Shown here: piece after piece, positions 45,639 through 54,861 of the stretch
How positions within the stretch are numbered: the first letter of the stretch is position 1
Layout: every line of letters starts with the position of its first letter
Assembly (NCBI RefSeq): GCF_002797445.1
Contig: NZ_PGEP01000001.1
Location: forward strand, 3,534,501-3,598,500
Direction of reading: 5' to 3'
Length of the DNA: 64,000 bases
DNA from: Acidovorax sp. 69
GTDB taxonomy: Bacteria; Pseudomonadota; Gammaproteobacteria; Burkholderiales; Burkholderiaceae_C
Notes under the pieces: model-generated
Databases searched by the model: none
What the model was told of the DNA's origin: nothing
Seen by the model: the letters and a program-made list of their open reading frames with translations, nothing else
Position numbers and translations under genes: made by a program

Positions 45639-45721
45639 CCCACCCCTGAGCCGCGCCTGTGGCGCGTTACCCCCTCAAGGGGGCACCACCAGTGGCCCTC
45701 GAAAAAAACCAGGAGTTCCTC

Positions 45722-46534
45722 ATGCATACATCTCTCACCACCAAATTCATCGAGGTCCATGGCGTCGAGCAGACTTTCAAGACGGCCAAGGGCCTGTTTC
45801 CGGCGCTGAAGGGCATCAATCTGACGATTGCCAAGGGCGAATTCGTTGCGCTGATTGGCCACTCGGGCTGCGGCAAGTCCACCCTGCTGAACCTGATCGC
45901 GGGCCTGACCACGCCCACCAATGGCGTGCTGCTGTGCGCCAACAAGGAGATCAAAGGCCCGGGCCCGGAGCGCGCCGTGGTGTTTCAAAACCACTCGCTG
46001 CTGCCCTGGCTGACCTGCTTTGACAACATCTACCTGGCCGTGGAGCGCGTGTTTGGCGCCAAGGAAACCAAGGCCCAGCTCAAGGCCCGCACCGATGCGG
46101 CGCTCGCCTTGGTCGGCCTCACGCCTGCAGGGCAAAAGCGCCCCGGCGAAATATCGGGCGGCATGAAACAACGTGTGGGCATTGCCCGTGCGCTGTCGAT
46201 GGAGCCCCAGGTGTTGCTGATGGACGAGCCCTTTGGTGCACTCGACGCCCTGACCCGCGCCAAATTGCAAGACGAGCTGCTGGAGATCGTGGCCCGCACC
46301 CAAAGCACCGTGGTGATGGTGACGCACGATGTGGACGAGGCCGTACTGCTGTCCGACAAGATCGTGATGATGACCAACGGCCCTTCTGCGACGATTGGTG
46401 AGGTGCTGACCGTTGATCTGCCCCGCCCCCGCAAACGCGTGGAACTGGCCGAAGACCCGCAGTACGTGCACTACCGCAAGGCGGTGATCGACTTTTTGTA
46501 CACGCGCCAAGGGCACGTCGAAAAGGCAGCTTGA
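45722..46534 (+). CDS. Nitrate ABC transporter ATP-binding protein (NrtC/NrtD-type, single domain)
   Basis: 270 residues. Walker A LIGHSGCGKSTLLNLIAG, Q-loop VVFQNHSLLPWLT, signature ISGGMKQRVGIARALSMEP, Walker B VLLMDEPFGALD, switch VTHDVDEAVLLSDKI. A C-terminal stretch DPQYVHYRKAVIDFLY is typical of NrtD. It lacks the NrtA-like regulatory domain of cyanobacterial NrtC. AGGAG precedes the ATG. An element of the GC-rich repeat family fills the 83-bp gap after nrtB. Confidence 0.93.
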   Translation: MHTSLTTKFIEVHGVEQTFKTAKGLFPALKGINLTIAKGEFVALIGHSGCGKSTLLNLIAGLTTPTNGVLLCANKEIKGPGPERAVVFQNHSLLPWLTCFDNIYLAVERVFGAKETKAQLKARTDAALALVGLTPAGQKRPGEISGGMKQRVGIARALSMEPQVLLMDEPFGALDALTRAKLQDELLEIVARTQSTVVMVTHDVDEAVLLSDKIVMMTNGPSATIGEVLTVDLPRPRKRVELAEDPQYVHYRKAVIDFLYTRQGHVEKAA

Positions 46535-46571
46535 ACTGGGCGCAACGCTCTGAAGCGAGCCTACCCACCGC

Positions 46572-46612
46572 AAAAAAAGGGCTCTGACCAGATCGGTCAG
46601 AGCCCTTTTTTT
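46572..46612. terminator. Bidirectional terminator between nrt operon and CBS gene
   Basis: GGGCTCTGACC-AGATC-GGTCAGAGCCC, an 11-bp perfect stem with A7 before and T7 after, between convergent genes. Confidence 0.95.
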
Positions 46613-46617
46613 GATGG

Positions 46618-47058
46618 TCAGTGCGTGCCCGTGATGTATTGCTCCAGTTGTTCAATGATGAATTTCTGCTCGGAGATGATGTCCTTGACCAAGTCACCGA
46701 TGGAGATCATGCCCACCAGCTTGCCGCTGCCATCTACCACGGGCAAGTGGCGCAGGCGGCCGGCGCTCATCATCTGCATGCAATGCTCACTGGTCTGCTC
46801 AGGCCGCACGAAGCGCACCGCGGTGGTCATCACGTCGCGCGCCAGGGTCGCGGCCGAAGTGCGACCCAGCAGGGCGATCTTTCGCGCATAGTCGCGCTCG
46901 GTAAAGATGCCGACGATGGCGTCCCCCTCAGTGACCACCAGCGCGCCGATGCCCTTGTCGGCCATCAGCTGCAAGGCCTCCAGCACAGAATCGGTGGGCC
47001 TGATGGTGTGCACGGTGGCGTCAGGCTTGGATTGAAGAATCTTGGCTACGACAGTCAT
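46618..47058 (-). CDS. Tandem CBS-domain protein
   Basis: 146 residues made of two CBS motifs: IRPTDSVLEALQLMADKGIGALVV...GIFTERDYARKI and FVRPEQTSEHCMQMMSAGRLRHLPVVDGSGKLVGMISIGDLVK. Stand-alone CBS pairs bind adenine nucleotides and sense energy state. GAGGGGGA precedes the ATG at 47058. Confidence 0.93.
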   Translation of the reverse strand: MTVVAKILQSKPDATVHTIRPTDSVLEALQLMADKGIGALVVTEGDAIVGIFTERDYARKIALLGRTSAATLARDVMTTAVRFVRPEQTSEHCMQMMSAGRLRHLPVVDGSGKLVGMISIGDLVKDIISEQKFIIEQLEQYITGTH

Positions 47059-47498
47059 GAAAATCCCCCTCGGTAAGGCGTGAATCGGGCACACAACCAT
47101 TTCAGCCCATCTGCCCCGCCAGCGCAACCCGTAGCTCCCCACGGTGATGTTTCTGTGCTGTTGCAATTCGACGAGGCCGAAACAAACCGAAAAGAAACGA
47201 AACCGTGACGAGACCTCTCCCAAGGGTTAACCCGGCACGATAGCGCCATGTTCAACAAGCCAGACAAGCCCCGGGCAGGCCCGCTGAACATCTCAGGAAC
47301 CCTGTAGATTGTTTCTGATACCGGAACAGTTAGTTCGCGACCCGGTGGTTTTTCTCTGAACACCATCGGCGTACAGTTCAACCCATCGATGAGCCGAACC
47401 CGCAAGGCGACTCACCGAACCCGGTTCAGCAGCCCTTCTTTGTTTTGCAGCCGTTCCGGTTTGATTGAGCCGCTTTTTTAACTTCAAGGATTTTCATC
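47059..47498. other. 440-bp intergenic region between divergent CBS and small exported-protein genes
   Basis: No gene seen. It carries several GAACC/GGTTC repeats near 47390-47430 (GAACCCGGTTC palindrome at 47417-47427) and A-rich repeats (GAAACGAAACCG) near 47190-47205. It presumably contains the promoter of the duplicated small exported proteins. I could not assign one by eye. Confidence 0.45.
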
Positions 47499-47786
47499 AT
47501 GAACAACACCGCACGTTTCCTCTCCATCGCCGCTGTCGCCGCTTTCGCTTCTTTTGGTGCCCAGGCCGACGAAGCCGATGCTTCGCAATTTGCCACCAAG
47601 TTTGAAACCAACCGCACCCGCGCTGAAGTGGCTGCTGAAGCCGCTACCGTGGCACAGACCCGTTCCATCGAGCCTGCTGGCTCGCGTGTCGTGACTTACA
47701 AGTCCACGGCTGACCGCGCTGCTGTGCGTGCCCAGGCTGCTGACGCTGTGCGTACTGGCCAGATCCCTTCGGGCGAGCGCGGTTGA
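47499..47786 (+). CDS. Small exported alanine-rich protein, paralogue 1 (DUF4148-like)
   Basis: 95 residues. A signal peptide ends FGAQADEADAS. The mature part is helical and charged (FETNRTRAEVAAEAATVAQ) and ends IPSGERG. It resembles small periplasmic proteins common in Comamonadaceae and often mis-annotated; DUF4148 membership is likely but not certain. AAGGATT precedes the ATG. The next gene is a near-identical duplicate. Function unknown. Confidence 0.8.
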   Translation: MNNTARFLSIAAVAAFASFGAQADEADASQFATKFETNRTRAEVAAEAATVAQTRSIEPAGSRVVTYKSTADRAAVRAQAADAVRTGQIPSGERG

Positions 47787-47868
47787 TTCTTTTTGAATCC
47801 GCTGTTCCCCTGTTTGCGTATTTGTCAGTACCTCACCCCCATTTTTTGAATTTCACTGGAGTTTCACC

Positions 47869-48162
47869 ATGAACAAGACTGCCCGTTTTCTGTCTATCGC
47901 CGCTGTGGCCGCTTTCGCTTCTTTTGGCGCACAAGCCGACGAAGCCGATGCTTCGCAATTTGCCACCAAGTTTGAAACCAGCCGCACCCGCGCTGAAGTG
48001 GCTGCTGAAGCCGCTACCGTGGCAGCAACCAGCAGCACGGTGCCCGCTGGCTCCCGCGTGTTGTCCTTCACGTCCACGGCTGACCGCGCTGCGGTGAGCG
48101 CCCAGGCAGCCACCGCTCTGCGTGCTGGCCAGATCTCGTCCGGCGAAATCGGCTCCCTGTAA
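47869..48162 (+). CDS. Small exported alanine-rich protein, paralogue 2 (DUF4148-like)
   Basis: 97 residues. The first half is almost identical to paralogue 1 (FLSIAAVAAFASFGAQADEA and EADASQFATKFET are shared). The second half diverges (SSTVPAGSRVLSFTSTADRA). The high nucleotide identity over about 110 bp indicates a recent tandem duplication or gene conversion. CTGGAG precedes the ATG. Ends just before a strong terminator. Confidence 0.8.
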   Translation: MNKTARFLSIAAVAAFASFGAQADEADASQFATKFETSRTRAEVAAEAATVAATSSTVPAGSRVLSFTSTADRAAVSAQAATALRAGQISSGEIGSL

Positions 48163-48210
48163 TTTCCAGGGCCCGCATGCGATGCATGGGGGCTGGCGAA
48201 GTGCAAATGC

Positions 48211-48250
48211 AAAAGGCCGGGGCCCCTAACGGGGCCCCGGCCTTTTGTTT
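48211..48250 (+). terminator. Strong intrinsic terminator after the duplicated genes
   Basis: AAAAGGCCGGGGCCCC-TAAC-GGGGCCCCGGCCTTTT, a 16-bp perfect stem, followed by GTTT. It is symmetrical and may also stop transcription on the other strand. Confidence 0.93.
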
Positions 48251-48305
48251 GGGTAAGGGGACACACCAGCGGGCTTTTGCAGCTTGCCCATTGCACTACA
48301 AGGGT

Positions 48306-49325
48306 TTACTTGCCCCCGCGCGCCTGCGCCACGGCACCCTGCACCTCTTTCCACAGGCCTTCGCCCACGTTGGCGGCAATGCTGGCGTTCACGGCACCCA
48401 GCTTTTCACGCATGCGATTGGCTTCAGTGACCGGCAGTTCGTTGACCTGCATGCCCTTGGCCCGCAGGTCTGCCAGCGCCTTGTCCGCTTCGGCGCGCGT
48501 GTCCTGGCGCTCAAAGTCGCGGCTCTTCTTGGCGGCATCGAGTAGCACCTTCTGCTCAGCTTTCGAGAGGCCGTCCCAGTACTTCTTGCTCACCAGCACG
48601 ATCCAGGGGCTGTAAACGTGGTTGGTCACGGTGAGGTACTTTTGCACCTCATAGAACTTGCTCGACAGGATGGTGTTGTAGGGGTTCTCCTGGCCATCCA
48701 CCGTCTTGGTTTCGAGCGCGGTGAACAGTTCTGAAAACGGCAGCGGCACCGCGTTGGCGCCCAGGGTCTTGAAACTGTCGAGGAACACGTTGTTCTGCAT
48801 CACGCGCAGCTTGACGCCGTCCATGTCTTCCAGCTTGGTGATGGCGCGCTTGTTATTGGTGAGATTGCGGAAACCGTTTTCCCAGTACACAAGACCCACC
48901 AGGCCCTTTTCCTGCAACTTGTCCATCACCTTTTGGCCCACGGGGCCGTCCAGCACCACATCGGCTTCCTTCGCGTTGTTGAACAGGAATGGCGTGTCCC
49001 AGATCGCCATTTCCTTGGTGATGCCCACCAGCGTGGCGGTGGAGCCCACCATCATCTCCTGCGCGCCGCCGATCAGGGCCTGCTGCATCTGCACGTCCGA
49101 GCCCAAGGCGGCGGCACCGATGGCGCGCAGCTTCATCTTGCCGCCCGAGGCCTTTTCCACTTCCTGGGCAAACAGCTTGGTCGCCCGACCCTGGTTGGAG
49201 TCCTCGTTCAGGCCGTAGCCAAAGCGGATGATGCGCGGCTTGAAATCTTGCGCAGCCACCTGGAACGAGCAGGCAACGGCAGCCACCGACAACGCGGCGA
49301 GCAGGGTACGACGGAAAGTTTTCAT
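48306..49325 (-). CDS. TRAP transporter substrate-binding protein, DctP family
   Basis: 339 residues with a signal peptide ending FQVAAQDF. VLDGPVGQKVMDKLQEKGLVGLVYWENGFRNLTNNKRAI and LKVRVMQN-like VKLRVMQNNVFLDSFKTLGANAVPLPFSELFTALETKTVDGQENPYN are DctP signatures, including the Arg that binds the ligand carboxylate. In the cluster with gntK, gluconate or a related sugar acid is the probable ligand. Last gene of the set, 212 bp after dctM. Confidence 0.93.
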   Translation of the reverse strand: MKTFRRTLLAALSVAAVACSFQVAAQDFKPRIIRFGYGLNEDSNQGRATKLFAQEVEKASGGKMKLRAIGAAALGSDVQMQQALIGGAQEMMVGSTATLVGITKEMAIWDTPFLFNNAKEADVVLDGPVGQKVMDKLQEKGLVGLVYWENGFRNLTNNKRAITKLEDMDGVKLRVMQNNVFLDSFKTLGANAVPLPFSELFTALETKTVDGQENPYNTILSSKFYEVQKYLTVTNHVYSPWIVLVSKKYWDGLSKAEQKVLLDAAKKSRDFERQDTRAEADKALADLRAKGMQVNELPVTEANRMREKLGAVNASIAANVGEGLWKEVQGAVAQARGGK

Positions 49326-49424
49326 GGTTGTCTCCAGTGTGGTGAGGGAGTGAGGAACGGGAAAAATCAGAAGAGTGGAGGCGATCGAAACCGACACACG
49401 CGAGTCCAGCGCCCCCGCGCAAGG

Positions 49425-49537
49425 GCCGCCCCGCCGCGAAGGCGGCGTATCCAGCGCATGCGCTGGGGGCGTCCCTCTCCCGTCTTGCGCAGCAAGGCGA
49501 GAGGGGGGGGAAGGCGCGAAGCGACTCAGGGGGTGCT
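49425..49537. repeat. GC-rich mosaic repeat and hairpins between dctM and dctP
   Basis: Contains GCCGCC...GGCGGC, the perfect 16-bp palindrome CCAGCGCATGCGCTGG (49451-49466) and a CCCTCTC...GAGAGGG stem. Its ends (CAGGGGG) match other copies of the CCCCTGAGGCGC family in the window. It may act as an RNA hairpin between dctM and the more highly expressed dctP. Confidence 0.6.
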
Positions 49538-50839
49538 TCATCTCAACCAGACGACAGGCGCGGTCACGATCTGCGGGAACACGACCAGCAGCGCCAGGAT
49601 CAGCACATAGGTAAAGAGGAAGGGGTTCACACCCTTGATCACGCTGTGCATCGATATGCGCCCTACCCCGGCCACCACGTTGAGCACCGTACCCACAGGC
49701 GGGGTGATGAGGCCAATGGCGCCGTTGAGCACAAACATCAGCCCGAAATACACCGGGTCGATCCCCGCCTTGACGGCAATGGGCAGCATCACGGGCGCAA
49801 AGATCAGGATGGTGGGCGTGAGGTCGAGCGCCGTGCCAATCAGCACCAACACGATCATCATCACGGCCATCAGCAGGCGCGGGTTCTCCACCAGCGGGCC
49901 CAGCCAGCTCGTCAACACATTGGGCAGGTCGGCCAGCGTGATCATGTAGCTGGCCACCTGAGCGCCAGCGCACAAAAACATCACGATGGAGGTCGTTTTG
50001 GCCGCACGCACCAGCACGCCATAGATGTCTGCGAGTTTCATCTCACGGTGCACGAACAGTGCCACCACCAGCGCATAGAACGCGGCCACCACGGCGGCCT
50101 CGGTGGGCGTGAACACGCCCGTCTTCATGCCGCCAATGATGATGAGGGGCATCAACATGGCCCAGAACGCACGGACCGTGGCTCGCAAGCGGTCCTTGAC
50201 GGGCAGGGGCTTGCCCTGCGGCAGGTCCAGGCCGCGCAGCACCCAGCGCCAGGCAAAGATAAGACCTGCGCCCATCATCAGCCCCGGCACGATGCCCGAC
50301 ACAAACAAGGCCGAAATGGAGGTGTTGGTGGTCACGCCATAGATCACGAACGGCATCGATGGCGGAATGATGGGCGCAATGATCCCGCCTGAGGCAATCA
50401 GCCCGGCCGAGGTGTTCATGGGGTAGCCCTGCTGGCGCATCATGGGCAGCAGGATGGTGGCCAGCGCCGCCGTGTCGGCCAGCGCCGAGCCGCTCATGCT
50501 GGCCATGAGCACCGCAGCGCCAATGGCCACATAACCCAGCCCGCCCCGGATATGCCCCACCCAGGCCTGCGCCATATCGATGATGCGGCGGCTGATACCG
50601 CCCGAGTTCATCAGCTCACCCGCCAGGATGAAGAACGGCACCGCCAGCAGCGGAAAGCTGTCCACCCCGGCCACCAGGTTCTGGGCCAGCAGCTGCGCAT
50701 CCCAGAAGTCGAGCACCCAGGCCATGCCTGCGCCCGTAAGCACCAGGGCCAGGCCCATGTTCATGCCGGTGCCCATCAGCACCAGCATGCCCAGCGAAAA
50801 GACCACAAAGGCCATGGCTTCAGGCGTCAGTCCCAACAT
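49538..50839 (-). CDS. TRAP transporter large permease, DctM family
   Basis: 433 residues with about twelve membrane helices. FFILAGELMNSGGISRRIIDMA, GSALADTAALATILLPMM and ASGGIIAPIIPPSMPFVIYG are diagnostic. Its start codon overlaps the stop of the small permease gene by one base (TGATG). Na+-coupled sugar-acid or C4-acid uptake. Confidence 0.95.
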   Translation of the reverse strand: MLGLTPEAMAFVVFSLGMLVLMGTGMNMGLALVLTGAGMAWVLDFWDAQLLAQNLVAGVDSFPLLAVPFFILAGELMNSGGISRRIIDMAQAWVGHIRGGLGYVAIGAAVLMASMSGSALADTAALATILLPMMRQQGYPMNTSAGLIASGGIIAPIIPPSMPFVIYGVTTNTSISALFVSGIVPGLMMGAGLIFAWRWVLRGLDLPQGKPLPVKDRLRATVRAFWAMLMPLIIIGGMKTGVFTPTEAAVVAAFYALVVALFVHREMKLADIYGVLVRAAKTTSIVMFLCAGAQVASYMITLADLPNVLTSWLGPLVENPRLLMAVMMIVLVLIGTALDLTPTILIFAPVMLPIAVKAGIDPVYFGLMFVLNGAIGLITPPVGTVLNVVAGVGRISMHSVIKGVNPFLFTYVLILALLVVFPQIVTAPVVWLR

Positions 50840-51363
50840 CACTCCACCTCCGCGCCGTGGCCCAGGTCCAAGGGCTTGCGTTGAATCAACTCGATGGTCG
50901 CCATCACACCAATGGCCACCGCGCACAAAAAAGCCGGCAACGGCAGCAGCGCCGCCGGGTAGGCCATGACCACCGACCGGCTGCCCATGCCCACCACCAC
51001 CTGCTGCCAGGCGCCCCAGGCCAACATGGCGCTGGCAGCCATCACCAACAAACGGATCACTGCCGTCAGCACCCCAAACGCCAGCGGGCGCTTGGCCAGC
51101 AGGCCGGCAAGACTGGTAAAAGCCATGTGTTCGCCAGCGGGGTAAGCCGCTGCGGCACCAATGAAAACCATCCAGACGAACAGCAGGCGCGACAACTCTT
51201 CGCTCGCCGCCACGCCACTGCCAAAACCGTAACGCAGCACGACATTGATGAACACGGCCACGGCCATCACGCCCAGGCAACCGGCCATCAATACCTGGGA
51301 GGTTTTGGCAAAGCGGCTCAGCGGTACGGGCAGCGTGGCCTCGGGTTGTGCGGGGGAATTCAT
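50839..51363 (-). CDS. TRAP transporter small permease, DctQ family
   Basis: 174 residues with four membrane helices. GVAASEELSRLLFVWMVFIGAAAAYPAGEHMAF holds the E-E/R-F-W signature. The start overlaps the gntK stop codon by 4 bp, so kinase, small and large permease are translationally coupled. Confidence 0.93.
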   Translation of the reverse strand: MNSPAQPEATLPVPLSRFAKTSQVLMAGCLGVMAVAVFINVVLRYGFGSGVAASEELSRLLFVWMVFIGAAAAYPAGEHMAFTSLAGLLAKRPLAFGVLTAVIRLLVMAASAMLAWGAWQQVVVGMGSRSVVMAYPAALLPLPAFLCAVAIGVMATIELIQRKPLDLGHGAEVE

Positions 51364-51881
51364 GCGGTTTCCTTCATGGCGATCCAGGCCGATGCCTGCT
51401 GCTGCAAGGTCGGCAGGTCCAGCAGCGCGTCCAGGCGGAGCACGCCCGCCTCGCCCACCGGCGACTCCAGCGTTGCAAACTGACTGTCCACCAGCGCACT
51501 GGAAAAGAAATGGGTGTCTGCACGGGCCGCCACGCGCTGACCGGCGTTCGTGCGGTCAATCTCCAGAAATGCGAAACGCAGCCCGGGGCAGGCACTGCGC
51601 AAACGGTCCCGGTACACCCTCTTGAGGGCCGAACAGGTCAGCACCACGCCCTTCGGCTGCGCCTGCAACAACTGGCCCAGCGTGGCCAACCAGCCCTCGC
51701 GGTCCATGTCGGTCAGGGCAATGCCCTGGCGCATTTTTTCGCGGCTGGCGGGGCTGTGGTGGTCATCCCCCTCGATCAAGGGCAAACCTTCGGCGCGGGC
51801 CAAAGCGGCACCCAGGCTGGATTTACCGCAGCCGGCCACGCCCATGACAACCAAATAAACCGGAGGCTGGCAAAAATTCAT
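51360..51881 (-). CDS. gntK: Gluconokinase
   Basis: 173 residues. The P-loop VMGVAGCGKSSLGAALA, the conserved EGDDHHSPASREKMRQGIALTDMDREGWL and SALKRVYRDRLR are typical of GntK. It phosphorylates gluconate to 6-phosphogluconate for the Entner-Doudoroff or pentose-phosphate pathway. No Shine-Dalgarno sequence is seen, because the 16 bases before its ATG are a palindromic operator. First gene of gntK-dctQ-dctM-dctP. Confidence 0.93.
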   Translation of the reverse strand: MNFCQPPVYLVVMGVAGCGKSSLGAALARAEGLPLIEGDDHHSPASREKMRQGIALTDMDREGWLATLGQLLQAQPKGVVLTCSALKRVYRDRLRSACPGLRFAFLEIDRTNAGQRVAARADTHFFSSALVDSQFATLESPVGEAGVLRLDALLDLPTLQQQASAWIAMKETA

Positions 51882-51883
51882 TT

Positions 51884-51899
51884 TGGTAGCGCTATCCCA
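51884..51899. promoter_or_regulatory. Operator 1 for the LacI-type regulator
   Basis: TGGTAGCGCTATCCCA, a LacI-family style palindrome centred on GCGC, 2 bp upstream of the gntK start codon. It shares the GG-N-AGCGCTATCC core with operator 2. Confidence 0.72.
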
Positions 51900-51913
51900 T
51901 TGATCTAAAAAAC

Positions 51914-51932
51914 GGCATCCGCTATGGATGCC
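51914..51932. promoter_or_regulatory. Inverted repeat between the two operators
   Basis: GGCATCC-GCTAT-GGATGCC, a perfect 7-bp inverted repeat in the gntK-LacI intergenic region. It could be another protein site or a transcribed hairpin. Confidence 0.4.
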
Positions 51933-52009
51933 ACCAAAACAGGTTCAAATCAGGCAAGTGACTTCAGCAACCCTGTCGAAAAGCCATTTTTCATCTTGCC
52001 CCGGCCTTT

Positions 52010-52023
52010 GGACAGCGCTATCC
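52010..52023. promoter_or_regulatory. Operator 2 for the LacI-type regulator
   Basis: GGACAGCGCTATCC, nearly perfect palindrome with the same core as operator 1. The two centres lie 126 bp apart, about twelve helical turns, which would allow looping. It lies 37 bp before the regulator's start. Confidence 0.7.
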
Positions 52024-52060
52024 TAACCAGATCAACACCCATCACAACGAGGGTTAACCC

Positions 52061-53086
52061 TTGAACAAATCCGAGACTAGGCGCCGCTCCAGCGGGCGCA
52101 TCACGCTGAGCGATGTGGCCAAGGCGGCGGGCGTCAGCCCCATCACTGCATCCAGGGCGCTGCGTGGCGAACGCGGCGTGGCCCATGACCTGGTGCAGCG
52201 GGTCAAGGAAGCAGCCGAACAACTGGGCTACGTGCCCGACCCCGCCGCGCGGGCCCTGGCGTCCCAACGCAGCGTGCAGGTGCCCGTGCTGGTGCCGCTG
52301 CTGTCCAACGCGCTGTTTGTGGACGTGCTCGAATCGGTGCACCGCACACTGTTCCCGCAGGGCTATCAGGCCCTGATCGGTGTGACCCACTACGACCCAC
52401 AGGAAGAAGAACAGCTGCTGCGCACCTACCTGGCCCACCGCCCGGCGGGCCTCTTGGTGACAGGCTTTGACCGCACAGAAGCTGCGCGCCACCTGATCGC
52501 CGCCAGCGGTGTGCCCTGCGTGCATCTGATGGAAATGACCTCAGCCCCTGGGGTGTTTTGCGTGGGGTTTTCGCAGCAGGATGCTGGCCACAGCATGACG
52601 GCGCACCTGCTTGCGCGTGGCTACAAGAACGTGGCCTTTGTGGCCGCCCAGCTCGACCCGCGCACCATGCAGCGTGCCGAGGGCTATCGCCGCTGCCTGC
52701 GCGAGGCAGGTCGGTACGACCCCAAGCGGGAGCTGCTAAGCCCCCAGCCCTCATCCATGCGGCTGGGGGGAGAGCTGCTGGAGGAACTGCTGCGCACCCG
52801 CCCGGGTGTCGATGCCATTTTCTTTTGCAACGACGACCTGGCCCAGGGAGGTCTGCTGGCCGCTCAGCGGCTGGGGTTGCAGGTGCCCGGGCAAGTAGCG
52901 ATAGCGGGGTTTAACGACCTGGCGGGCAGCGACCAGATGCCCCCCCCGCTGACCACGGTACGCACCCCCCGCGCTGCGGTGGGAGAGGCCAGCGCACACA
53001 TGCTGCTGGCACTCATGCGCGGCGAGGTTCCAGAGCACAACTCGGTGAATCTGGGGTTTGAGCTGACGGTGCGCGAGAGTACATAA
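52061..53086 (+). CDS. LacI-family repressor, GntR-like
   Basis: 341 residues. The helix-turn-helix ITLSDVAKAAGVSPITASRALRG (about 14-36) with the hinge helix PAARALASQ, then a sugar-binding domain with GVFCVGFSQQDAGHSMTAHLL and IFFCNDDLAQGG. The SPITASRALRG type recognition helix is that of gluconate repressors. The start is TTG at 52061 with GAGGG upstream. Divergent from gntK, whose operators it probably binds. Confidence 0.9.
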   Translation: MNKSETRRRSSGRITLSDVAKAAGVSPITASRALRGERGVAHDLVQRVKEAAEQLGYVPDPAARALASQRSVQVPVLVPLLSNALFVDVLESVHRTLFPQGYQALIGVTHYDPQEEEQLLRTYLAHRPAGLLVTGFDRTEAARHLIAASGVPCVHLMEMTSAPGVFCVGFSQQDAGHSMTAHLLARGYKNVAFVAAQLDPRTMQRAEGYRRCLREAGRYDPKRELLSPQPSSMRLGGELLEELLRTRPGVDAIFFCNDDLAQGGLLAAQRLGLQVPGQVAIAGFNDLAGSDQMPPPLTTVRTPRAAVGEASAHMLLALMRGEVPEHNSVNLGFELTVREST

Positions 53087-53211
53087 GCCCCCTGAACCGC
53101 AGCGCGCCCCCAAGAGTCCAACACCGCGAGCGGCCGGGTCATGCCGCTTGGCAGAGTTTGCAGGCGTGGAACGCGTTTGCGTCCTTCACGGACTGTGATC
53201 GGCAAACCGCC

Positions 53212-54861
53212 TCAAACCGGCGCCAGCGCCCGCCCCGAAGGAGACGCCTTCATCTCCTTGCGCAACGCCACGGCATCCCGCGCCTGCGTCGGTGCCGATG
53301 CGTCGATGCGGAACACCTGCACGGTCTCGGTCATGGTCCGTGCCTGCCCATTGAGCTGCATGGCCGAGGCCGCGTTTTCCTCCACCAGCGCCGCGTTTTG
53401 CTGTGTGATGGTGTCCAGTTGCGCTACGGCCGAGTTGACCTGCGAGATGCCGCTGAGTTGTTCATTCGATGCGCTGTGAATCTCACCGATCAGTGTGTTC
53501 ACCCTGCGCACCAGCTCCAGCGACTCCGTCATGGTCTTTTGTGCGGCGTCGGTCTTTTCATGGCCCTCGCTCACCTTGGTGGCGGAGTCATCAATCAGCT
53601 GTCGGATTTCTTTGGCCGCCGACAGCGTGCGGTGCGAGAGGCTTCGCACCTCCGACGCCACCACGGCAAACCCACGCCCTTGCTCGCCCGCACGGGCGGC
53701 CTCGACCGCCGCATTGAGTGCGAGGATATTGGTCTGGAACGCGATGGAGTCGATGAGCTGGGTAATCTCGCTGATGCGCCCGGAAGCCGCCTGGATCTGC
53801 TTCATGGTGCTGGCTACGCCATCCACGGCTTCGCTGCTGCGCTCGGCCACCTGAGAGGCCTGCGTAGCAAGCACGGTGGCCTGCCGCGCGGATTCTGCGG
53901 TCTGTTTAACGGTGCCGGTGATCTCTTCCATCGACGCCGCCGTCTGCTGCAGATTGCTGGCCTGCGCCTCGGTGCGCGACGAGAGATCCTGATTGCCCTG
54001 CGCAATCTCATGGGTAGAGACCTGCATATGCTCGCTCTCCTGCCGGGCATCGCGCACGATGGACAGCAGATTCACGTTGAGCTGGGCCAACGCTTTTTGG
54101 AGCTGCCCCACGGTGTCACTGCGCGACACCGTGATCTTCTGCGTCAGGTCGCCTGCAGCCATGCGGTTGGCCCACAGCAGCATCTGCGACAGCGGCGCTA
54201 CCGTGACCTGGTGCAGATACACCGCCATTCCCAGCGCCAGCAACACCACCCCCAACCATCCGGCCCCAGACGCCAGCGACATCGTATGCCCGCCCAACAG
54301 CGCAGCGCCCCACGAGGCCAGCACCAACAGCAGAGTACAAAACATCATCTTGCCCATCGGCCCCAATTGCAGCGCCCTGCCCACGCGGCCCCACAGATCG
54401 TTCTTGATGAGCTGCCCCTCGTGCAGCGTGTGCACCAGTGCGCCGGCTTGTTTCTCGGCCTGCATCCGTTGGTAGAGCTGGTCAGCGGTCTGGATTTGTT
54501 CGCGGGTGGCTTCGGTGCGCACCGACATGTAGCCCGTGGGCTGGTCCCCTTGCATGAGGGGCGTGACGTTGGCCATCACCCAGTAGAAGGTGCCGTCCTT
54601 GCGCCGGTTCTTGACGGGCGCCGACCAGGGATTGCCTTTGGCAATGGTTTCCCACATGTCGCGAAACGCTTCTTCCGGCATTTCGGGGTGGCGAATCATG
54701 TTGTGGGGCTGGCCCAGAAGCTCTTCTTTTTCGTAGCCGCTGACCTCGATGAACATCGGGTTGCAGTAAAGGATGCGCCCCTTGAGATCGGTTGTGGACA
54801 CCAGGGTCTGACCTTTGGGAAACGCATATTCATGCTGGCTGACCGGCAAATTCATTCTCAT
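53212..54861 (-). CDS. PAS-domain methyl-accepting chemotaxis protein (Aer-like)
   Basis: 549 residues. PAS domain about 20-120 ([59 protein letters not shown]) in the Aer style, which binds FAD and senses redox state. Two hydrophobic spans near 165-215, a HAMP-like region, then the signalling hairpin with [35 protein letters not shown]. No pentapeptide CheR tether at the C-terminus. AGGAGATATC precedes the ATG. Confidence 0.93.
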   Translation of the reverse strand: MRMNLPVSQHEYAFPKGQTLVSTTDLKGRILYCNPMFIEVSGYEKEELLGQPHNMIRHPEMPEEAFRDMWETIAKGNPWSAPVKNRRKDGTFYWVMANVTPLMQGDQPTGYMSVRTEATREQIQTADQLYQRMQAEKQAGALVHTLHEGQLIKNDLWGRVGRALQLGPMGKMMFCTLLLVLASWGAALLGGHTMSLASGAGWLGVVLLALGMAVYLHQVTVAPLSQMLLWANRMAAGDLTQKITVSRSDTVGQLQKALAQLNVNLLSIVRDARQESEHMQVSTHEIAQGNQDLSSRTEAQASNLQQTAASMEEITGTVKQTAESARQATVLATQASQVAERSSEAVDGVASTMKQIQAASGRISEITQLIDSIAFQTNILALNAAVEAARAGEQGRGFAVVASEVRSLSHRTLSAAKEIRQLIDDSATKVSEGHEKTDAAQKTMTESLELVRRVNTLIGEIHSASNEQLSGISQVNSAVAQLDTITQQNAALVEENAASAMQLNGQARTMTETVQVFRIDASAPTQARDAVALRKEMKASPSGRALAPV

